Origin: Bromus sterilis
Lineage: Eukaryota > Streptophyta > Magnoliopsida > Poales > Poaceae
Direction: 5' to 3'
DNA: 64,000 nt
Assembly (NCBI GenBank): GCA_950022295.1
Contig: OX465599.1
Coordinates: 278,153,501 to 278,217,500, forward strand
The notes beneath the pieces are model-generated. The model worked only from the letters and a program-made list of their open reading frames with translations, was not told the origin of the DNA and did not search any database. Numbering within the stretch: position 1 is the stretch's first letter; every line of letters begins with the position of its first letter. Made by a program: the position numbers and the translations under genes. Shown here piece after piece: positions 56,801 to 64,000 of this stretch.

Positions 56801-59664
56801 ACTCCCCCACTCCTTTCCCCTCGCTCGCCGCTTCCTCTCTGCCATTCCCCTCGCCGATTTCCTCACCATCCCGAGCCCGCCGGAGAGCACCGCCGTGCGC
56901 TATCGTGGCCAACGGCTGCCACCCGCCGCGAAACCATGTCCAGGCGCACCCCCGCTGAAGACTTTGTCGAGTAGCGCTTCCAATCGAGCCGAGGGTCCCC
57001 TGGAGACGTCGCCAGCATCAATTCCTCGCCGTCGGCCACCGAGGAGCTCAACGGCGATTCCTCCACCGTCTGGTGCCCTCCGACCTTGCCGTCCTCTCCG
57101 TTCGCTCCGGGGTGAGCTCCCGCGTCTTTCCCCTCTTCAAACGCTCCTCCCCGCGGCCCCTAATGCCGATTACCTCACGGCCATGCTACGGCCGCCGTCC
57201 GAGCACGTCGTCGGCGAGGCTCCGGCAGCTCCCTTGCCCCGCCGTGCGCACAGGTCGACGCGGGCGACCACAGGGAGCATCTAGGTGCCCTCACCGTGCC
57301 ATTTGGTGGCCGGGAGCACCTCCCGTGTGTGCGCCGCCGCGCACTGGTGCCACCGGCGGCTAACCGCCGGTGAGCCCCTCCATTAACCCCTAATCCCCGC
57401 ACTAACCACCCACTGGGCCACTTACATGTGGGCCCAAGCCTCTAACTAACCCCCTGGTTAGTTTAAACTAACCGGGTTAATTAACCCTCCCACTGACAGC
57501 TTGACCCCACCAGTCAGACCCCCCCCACGTCAGCATGACCTCATGCTGACGCAATAAGTCTTTTTCCAAATTGAAAGAAATCCAGAAATTTACAGAAAAT
57601 GCTTTAAACTTTTAAATTCAATAACTAATTCATATTAACTCCAAATTGGACAAATAATATGTCTAAAATTATCAGAAAAATAAAAGGATTATGAGTATGC
57701 AATTTGTTTTCATGTTTGACCATTTTAAAATGGGTGAACAGTAGCAAACATGCATATGGATCCTTTTCAAATTCAAATTTGGAGTGAATTTGCAAATGAC
57801 TTTGCAACACATTTATTTTAGATGGATTCATCCACACATCAGAGACATTGTTCCAACTATACAACATCACTTCATGATCAACCTTTTCAAATGAACTTTC
57901 ATGCATTCAAATGCATTTGAAATTCATCGATAAATCAAATGGAGTTTGAATTTGCATTTCAAATGCAATATACTCCTTTTAAATGGAATGCTCAACACAT
58001 CAGTACCATGAACATCACCATTACAATCTTATTCATGTGATTGTGCATTGTACATTATGTTGATCCTATGATTGTCATGTTGCTGATAGAAGTGGAGCCG
58101 GAAACCGAGATGACCCCCCTTCGTTGAAGACCCCGTGACTGATCCTCGTCAGCAAGGCAAGCAAACCCCCATTGATCATGTCTATAAAATCCCAATTCCC
58201 TCTCAGTCTCGCTTATGCATGTTTAGGAGATCACCTTGTATCGATTCTACCGCATAGTTGAACCCATATCCTTTGCATGACCTATCATCTTGTCACAGTA
58301 GTAAGCAAACCACAATCCTAGCAGATGTAGGAGTTGGTTGATATCATGTGACCCCTGCAACTGTTACTTATTATTGCATGCTTAGTGGTACTATGAGGGT
58401 GCTTTTGATGTGAGTTGGGATGATGGTAAACATGGTGTTGAGGAAAGTGAAACTGTGTTGGTGAATCCACCCTAATACAAGGTGAACGATGAGAGGCTGT
58501 GTAGGAGTACATAGTGGGTTGTCTCGTTGAACACCGCCTTAAGTCTGAGTTCTTGTGTGGTGATCCAAGAAGAAGAGTACAACAAAACAATGGGCTCACT
58601 GACCCCTCTCGACCTAGTACCTCACCCCGTTCGAACCCCAGGAGTTGCATTAGTTCGGAGTTCTAGTAGGGCTGTGGCACGGTCTGTGAAGTGGAAGAAC
58701 GGCTTTTCAAGACCGGCTCAGGGGCGCACGCGGCTAGGGAGGTTGGCGCGGTCGGGCGGAGGCGAACGGCAGCCGCAACACCAGCAGCAACAGCGCACGC
58801 AGCAGCAGCTGCAGTCAGCCACGGCGAGCGAAGGGACACGGCCATGGACGGCGTCAACGGTGCAAGGAAACAATGAGGTAGAAGAGGGGAATGGGGGTGG
58901 CGCTCACAGTGGAGCACGTAGGCGAGGTCAGGGAGGTCTGAGAGCTCGTGGTGGAGCGGAACGACGGCGAGGAGGCGCGCGGTGGCCGACGGGGAAACAG
59001 ATCGATCCCGACGCTTGACTGCGCCCCGGCTCGAGGGGCTTGGTGGAGAGGAAGAGGAGGCTGCGGTGGTCCCCCCGGTCCTCACGGACGACGCGGGATG
59101 GCAAGCAGCTGCGGGATCGACGAGGAGGACATGGGCAGGGCCATGGCCAGCCATGGCCATGGTGTGTGGGTGCTGTGTGTCTGCGTGCGTGGTGTGAGTT
59201 GTGTGTGTGTGGTGTGTGTGTATACGGCTGGCTAGGTGAACATGGGAGGTTTCCCCATTCTTGTTTTTGTTTTGTTATGTTTTTGTTTTGTATTTTCATT
59301 TCTTTGGCTAGCACTTGGACTTTGTACACATGTGACACATGCACAATATTTATGTTGCACATCCTACACAGTTATAAGATTTGGGGTTAAACAACTCAAC
59401 AAAATTCCGTGCTAAATATACAAGGAACCAAGTGGTTACTTTGGCACAGTTTAATTAACCAAATTTTATCTAATTCCTATACTGTGATGTTGTTCTCGTA
59501 ACAGACTTAGTTATCTAACATTTTTTAATGATGATTACCCTGCCATATGGTTTAGGAATTTTTTTTGTTTCAAAATGATCAAGGCAAGGATTAGCAACAG
59601 TAATTAGCAACATTAACTGTCTACAGTCACATTGATTACTGTTACAGACACTGGGGGTGTTACT
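53887..59664 (-). repeat. F LTR copy 3, carrying segment H
   Basis: The left end (TGTGACGCCCCC at 53887) and right end (GGGGGTGTTACT, last base changed from A) match the other LTRs. It aligns with copy 1 up to 56158 and again from 58721. Between them about 1.38 kb of LTR (copy 1 bases 43626-45007) is missing and segment H sits there. The GCGGA duplication follows at 59665. Confidence 0.92.
56159..58720. mobile_element. segment H: unrelated repeat, probably an LTR fragment
   Basis: It starts TGTCACAACCCCAAGTTAGG, which looks like an LTR terminus. It consists of an AT-rich part, a GC-rich block with Pro/Arg/Ala-rich frames (about 56600-57400) and another AT-rich part to 58720. It shows no polypurine tract, primer site or second LTR, and no target duplication could be found at its ends. 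It may be an insertion with loss of host sequence, or the product of template switching. Short frames inside match no family. Confidence 0.6.
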
Positions 59665-60288
59665 GCGGACACCCGAGGCGTATGCCCAACCCCTGCAATA
59701 CAAAAAGTAAAGAAGCCATCAGATATTTGCATAAACCTCGGCGTACTGAAACAAAGTAATTAAGTGCACTTACGTCTCTCCATCAGGCGTAATCAACGAC
59801 CTATGGGCGGGAGTCACCTGCTTAGCCCGGATCCGTGTGCCCTCACGCTGGTACACGGTGTTACCCTCAGCCCCCTCAGCCTCATCATCAGTGTGAACCG
59901 CCTCCTCTTCACCAACCTGCCTCTCTTCACGAACCTCCCCCTCGGGCGTCTCCACCTCAGGCCACAGACTCCAGGACGTGCGCCCGGATGTAGCCTCCTC
60001 CTCCACCACGGGACTCTCCGGGGAGGGAACCACCCTGTGCTCTGGTGAATCAGCCAGAGGTGGTGGCGAGGAAGGCGCAACTGTCTGCCTCCCTCTCGTG
60101 CTGCCACCACCTGCTCTGCCTCCTCTCCCGTCCCTCTTCGTCCGACCTCCTCTCCCCTTGGGCACCTCAGAAGTAGGAGGCGAGGACATGCTGGCAAGCA
60201 AAGACTTCCGTAGAGTCCCTGGTGCGAGCGTAGTACCCCGGCCCCTACCTTGTGACGAAGAACCACCCGCGAAGGTCTCGCCCTCCAT
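59665..60288 (-). pseudogene. CACTA ORF2, 5' part (right of array F)
   Basis: From the ATG at 60288 (MEGETFAGGSSSQGRGRG) exon 1 runs to 59774, rich in Gly, Arg, Pro and Glu and probably disordered, and ends ITPDGET before a GTAAGT donor. Exon 2 starts at 59692 after TTGCAG and reads GWAYASGV up to the F junction. The codons continue as RNPNGILGV in 41353 and below, so the F insertion splits exon 2. The first exon is open; the gene is broken by F and by frameshifts further on. Confidence 0.8.
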
Positions 60289-60427
60289 ATCTGTCACGAA
60301 CCTTCCAGAAGCATAGTAAAAGAAATTAGTACAAATGAGAAAAAGAAATAATACTACTACAAAAGGAAAAAAGTAATTACTATAATGAGAATATATATAA
60401 ATATATTTAAAGTTGGGATTCATACAA

Positions 60428-63400
60428 CTAATAATAGTTGGGATCATCCGTCTCTTCTACGGGATTAATTGATGGATCATCATCACTATCACGCGTGTCG
60501 TCGTAAATGACGACATCGTCGGGTTCAATAACACCAACATTTGGAAGGCCTTTCTGTAAACGGTCAAGCATTGAAGAGTCATCTGGAGCAGTAACCTCTG
60601 CTTCTTCAGGCGGCTCTTGCACATCATTGGTATGGGCTTCTTCCTCATCATCGGTGTCGGGTTCACTCTCATTGTCTTGTTCCATGTTCTCGGGTTGTGT
60701 AGAGAGGTTTTGGAAATGTTTTTTCAGGCTCCTGGTTTCTTGGAAGAATTCTCCTTCATATGTCTCCGGGTTAATGTGAGGCTCATAATCATCTTCATTG
60801 GGGGGAGGTGGTCTAAGATGTGGCGGCACATCATAAACGACATCCCAACGTTTCAGGTTTTCAACCGTTTGGCAGGGGTATGATAGATAGAAAAGCTGGG
60901 TGGCCTGTTGAGCCGTAATATAGACATCATGGACATTGAAATGTGTGTCTTGTCGAATTTCGACTAGACCTACATGTTCATGAGTCCGTCTAGTCTCTGA
61001 CGGAAGAAACCAATGACATTTGAAGACAACGACATTCAGAGGATTTTCACCATAGAATAGAATTTTGTATATTGCTTCAACTCTTCCATAATATTCGATA
61101 GCTCCTTCGCCAACAGCCGACACACCCGAATTTGTACATGTTCGATCGGGCATTAATTTTTTTACCAACGGTACGAAAGCGATACCCGTTGATATCGTAT
61201 TTCTCAAATGTACGGACCTTAAAGTCAAAACCATTAGCGACTTGTCTCAATTCGGCGTCTATAGGCTCGTCAGGTGAATTTTCCTATAAGTTTAATAGGA
61301 AAATATTGGTATATTAGTCGGAAATATGAACAACAAATGAAACCCTTTATGAATGGTAGTTACCGTTCGTTTGAACCAAGAAATGAAACCGGGATTGCCG
61401 TGTCCATGTTTGGCGAGAAGCTCATACTCTGCGATGGAATCCCTTTCAATAACCGCTCCATTCGAGTATTGGGCGACGTATCGACTATACCAATTGATGT
61501 GAATAAGACACCAGAATTATAAGAAGTTGCAAAACATTTTACGCACCGAGCACTTACTCGATGTACGGACGCACTTCTGTTAGGTTGGTAAAGATATACA
61601 ACGTAAGGGTCCTCCATTCTTTGAGATCCAAAATCCTATTTCTCGAAGCACCAACAGATCCAAGCTTCCCTATGAATAGGCTGAGGTTGAATTGACGTCG
61701 TTCGGGGTCGCCTGTATTGTATCGAGGCTTTGGATTATGCAAATGGCGATTTTTGGCTTCATAGTGTGCTGTCACGAAGTTTGCCGCCTCCTCGGTAATG
61801 AATGCCTCAGCCATGGATGCTTCAATTCTATGTTTATTTTTACATTTTGCTCGAAGCGTCTTCTGCATTCTCTCGGTTGAATAGCACCAACGGTTTTGCA
61901 CAGGGCCACCCAATCTTGCCTCCGTCGGGAGATGCAATATCAAATGCTGCATCGGATTAAAAAAACCCGGTGGAAAGATCTTTTCTAACTTTCAGAGCAA
62001 CTCCGCCGCCGTCTCTTCCATGTCTTCTAGCACGCCATCAGATAGTTCTTTCGCACAAAAAACACGAAAGAAATAGCTCAGTTCTGCCAGTACTAGCCAT
62101 TCTTCCTCGGGGATATAGTCGCGCAACATCACCGGCATTACCCGCTCAAGCCATATGTGCCAATCATGACTCTTGAGCCCAAATATTTTCATTTTTTCTG
62201 GACTAGCTCCCCTCCTCAGATTCGCTGCATACCCATCGGGGAACATCAAACGGTTTTGCACCCACAAGAGAATTTCCCTCATATGCCGCCTTTCAAGATT
62301 GAACCAGGCCCTCGGCTTCGACCAATTCTTCCTTTCTTTCGGCTGTCGCATGTTCTGCAAAGTTCTATCACATAGAGTCTCCTGGTCGACTCTAGCTTTA
62401 GGATTATCCTTTGACTTCCCATCTATGCCAAAAAATGTACCAAATAGGGCCTCACCGATATTCTTTTCAGTGTGCATCACATCAATGTTGTGTGGAAGTT
62501 CGAGGTCTTTGAAGTAGGGGAGATCCCAGAAGCATGTCTTGTGAGTCCATGCGTGTTCCGAATTATATCCCTTGAAATACCCGGGACGTTCTGGATCAGG
62601 CTCGAGAGAGTTCAACTGAGCCAGGACCTGTTGACCCGTCATCGTAGGTGCTGCCAGGTTTTTGACAGCTTTGCCTTTGATGAAGTTCTTCCTGTCTCTT
62701 CTGGAAGGATGCTTAGGAGGCAGAAACTGTCTATGCAAGTCGAAGCAGGAATACTTTCCACCCGCCTTCAGCCAATGAAACTGAAGATCAGCCTTGCATG
62801 TTGGGCATGCGAAGCTTCCATGAACACACATGCCAGAGAAAAGCGCATACGCCGGCAGGTCATGCATCGAGTACTGATACCACACATGCATTATGAGGGT
62901 CTTTTTGCTAGCTGCATCGTATGTCTTGAACCCTTCATCCCAAGCTTGTTGCAATTCCTCCTTAAGCGGTTGCATGTACACATCCATATTCTTCCCCGGA
63001 TATTTGGGCCCTGGTATTATCAATGTCAGGAAAATGTTCTTCCTTTTCATAATTTCTGAGGGGGGGAAGATTGAGTGGCATGAAAAATACAGGCCAACAA
63101 CTATATGAGGCTTCCATCAGACCGAAAGGATTGAACCCATCCGTGCCGACGGCGATTCGGCAATTCTTTGGCTCCTTAGCTTTTTGCACATGTTTTTCAT
63201 CGAAGTGCTTCCATGCTAAACCATCTGATGGGTGAGTCAACATCGGCTTCCCATCTGCATCAAATTCCGTTCTCTTCCCATATTTGTGCCATGTCATCTG
63301 TCTGGCTGTCTCTTCCATCATGTAAAGGCGTTGAATTCTTGGTATCACTGGAAGATACCGAAGAACATTTACGGGTATTTTGGTCTGCGTCTTCTCACCT

Positions 63401-64000
63401 TGACCATTGTCTACCACAACATACCTGGATGGCTTGAATTTGGGACAATAGTCTTCCTGCGCATACTCTTTCCTAAATAAATCACATCCATTCTCACAAG
63501 CATGTATCTGCTCATAGGGCATCTTAAGTACCTTGAGGATCTTATCCGATTGGTACAGGTTTGCAGGCATAACATGATCTTTTGGTAAAAACCTCCCAAA
63601 TAGGGTCATGATTGCATTGTAGCATTCTGTGCCCAAGTTGAATTGTGCCTTCATTGCCATCACTTGTGCGATGGCATCGAGCTGACAAAGCTCAGTGTGA
63701 GCGTGGAGAGGACGTTTTGAGGACTCCAACATTTCATAGAAGGCCTTCGCAGTTTCCTCCATCTCATCGTCCTCATCCCGCGCATCGTCAAAGTCCTGCA
63801 CCATGTCTTCGATCCCGGTTCCATACTCGTCCGTGCGCTGGCGGACTACCTCCTCTCTCCTGCGTCCGGCAGACTCGCCATGGAAAGTCCACACCATATA
63901 ATCAGGCTTAAAAACCCCACTTCTGCAAGTGTTTACCCATATCCACCTCTGTCGCCTGTTTATAGTTGTCGCACCTAACACAGGGGCACCCGGTTTTTCT
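60428..64000 (-). pseudogene. CACTA TNP2 transposase, 5' end beyond the window
   Basis: TNP2 cuts and joins the CACTA ends. On the minus strand come the Transpos_assoc zinc region (CPCVRCDNYKQ, HLQKWGF), then the TNP2 core (TDGFNPFG, YSCWPVFFMPLNLPP, CVHGSFACPTCKADL, CFWDLPYFKDLELPHNIDVM). Next is the DUF4218 region (KLEKIFPPGFFNPM, MQHLILHLPTEARLGGP), then a DUF4216 domain (EYYGRVEAIYKILFYG, VFKCHWFLP) and an acidic tail ending in NYY. Inferred introns are 61557-61485 and 61364-61284. It is disrupted: a frameshift in a T-run near 63911-63915, one near 63065-63075, an in-frame stop near 61994, and a shift in the A-run near 61153-61159. The start codon is not in the window. Confidence 0.9.

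Larger units (their letters stand above)
41359..59664 (-). mobile_element. array F: tandem giant-LTR (LARD-like) retroelement, LTR-int-LTR-int-LTR
   Basis: Three LTRs (41359-45953, 47622-52218, 53887-59664) alternate with two internal domains (45954-47621, 52219-53886). The repeat periods are 6263 and 6265 bp. The whole block is flanked by one perfect 5-bp duplication, GCGGA (41354-41358 and 59665-59669), so it occupies a single insertion site. The LTRs run TGTAACACCCCC to GGGGGCGTCACA on the minus strand. Each internal domain has a tRNA-Met-type primer site and a polypurine tract but no gag or pol. Long LTRs around a non-coding core are the definition of LARDs (large retrotransposon derivatives), the barley family Sukkula being a known example. 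Whether F belongs to a named family cannot be settled here. Confidence 0.93.
38212..64000 (-). mobile_element. CACTA (En/Spm) DNA transposon, open at the right edge, split by array F
   Basis: The left terminus CACTACTGGAATTCTCTTG at 38212 is a classical CACTA end. The 3 bases before it are GGC; the matching duplication and right terminus lie beyond 64000. On the minus strand the order is TNP2 transposase (>64000-60428), ORF2 (60288-59665 and, after the F insertion, 41353-39588), then a non-coding subterminal stretch (39587-38212). Without F about 7.5 kb is visible. It is inserted in element G. Both genes carry frameshifts, so it is probably inactive. Confidence 0.92.

Noticed and set aside
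56895..57363. Overlapping 129- and 96-codon frames in segment H
   Set aside because: Pro/Arg/Ser-rich frames open on both strands in GC-rich repeat DNA, with no domain.

Overview
The window is nuclear DNA of a grass, most likely of the Triticeae (wheat, barley, rye, Aegilops). It holds one intact-looking host gene followed by a deep stack of nested transposable elements. The evidence is a spliced plant pectate lyase gene, Athila-lineage Ty3/gypsy elements with a tRNA-Asp-type primer site, a Cassandra TRIM, a CACTA (En/Spm) element with TNP2 and ORF2, a giant-LTR non-coding retroelement, a hAT element and a Tourist-like MITE. No bacterial features, CRISPR array or tRNA gene was seen. Family names are recalled from general knowledge; no database search was possible.

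Layout: (1) 138-1482, a three-exon pectate lyase on the minus strand. (2) 2006-5531, a small Tourist/PIF-Harbinger-type MITE (TAA target duplication) split by a 3.2 kb hAT element (2041-5276, 8-bp target duplication) with a decayed transposase. (3) 5535-8280, low-copy or unassigned DNA with a decayed DUF4283/gag-like gene at 6870-7480. (4) 8281-12303, the 3' end of gypsy element C, whose LTR carries solo LTR D (10051-11695, duplication GACAC). C sits in element E (internal 12304-15012, then its 3' LTR). (5) 15060-32526, a nearly complete Athila-type element A on the minus strand (duplication ATGAC). Its gag is split by the gag-only element B (22968-30140, duplication GGAAT). (6) 32532-33361, the rest of E's LTR, followed by B2, a second copy of the B family (33362-35587). 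(7) 35588-38211, element G, a diverged relative of the giant-LTR family, split by a complete Cassandra (37248-37935). (8) 38212 to the right edge, a CACTA element on the minus strand. Its ORF2 is cut at 41354-41358 and 59665-59669 (GCGGA on both sides) by array F.

Array F (41359-59664) is the most striking object. It is an LTR-internal-LTR-internal-LTR tandem of about 18.3 kb with three roughly 4.6 kb LTRs and two 1668-bp non-coding internal domains, flanked by one 5-bp target duplication. The third LTR has a 2.56 kb segment H in place of about 1.38 kb of its own sequence.

The right half gives a relative order of events: E, then B2 in E, G in B2, Cassandra and the CACTA in G, F in the CACTA, and H in F. 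Apart from the pectate lyase, all coding sequence found belongs to mobile elements, and nearly all of it carries frameshifts or stops.
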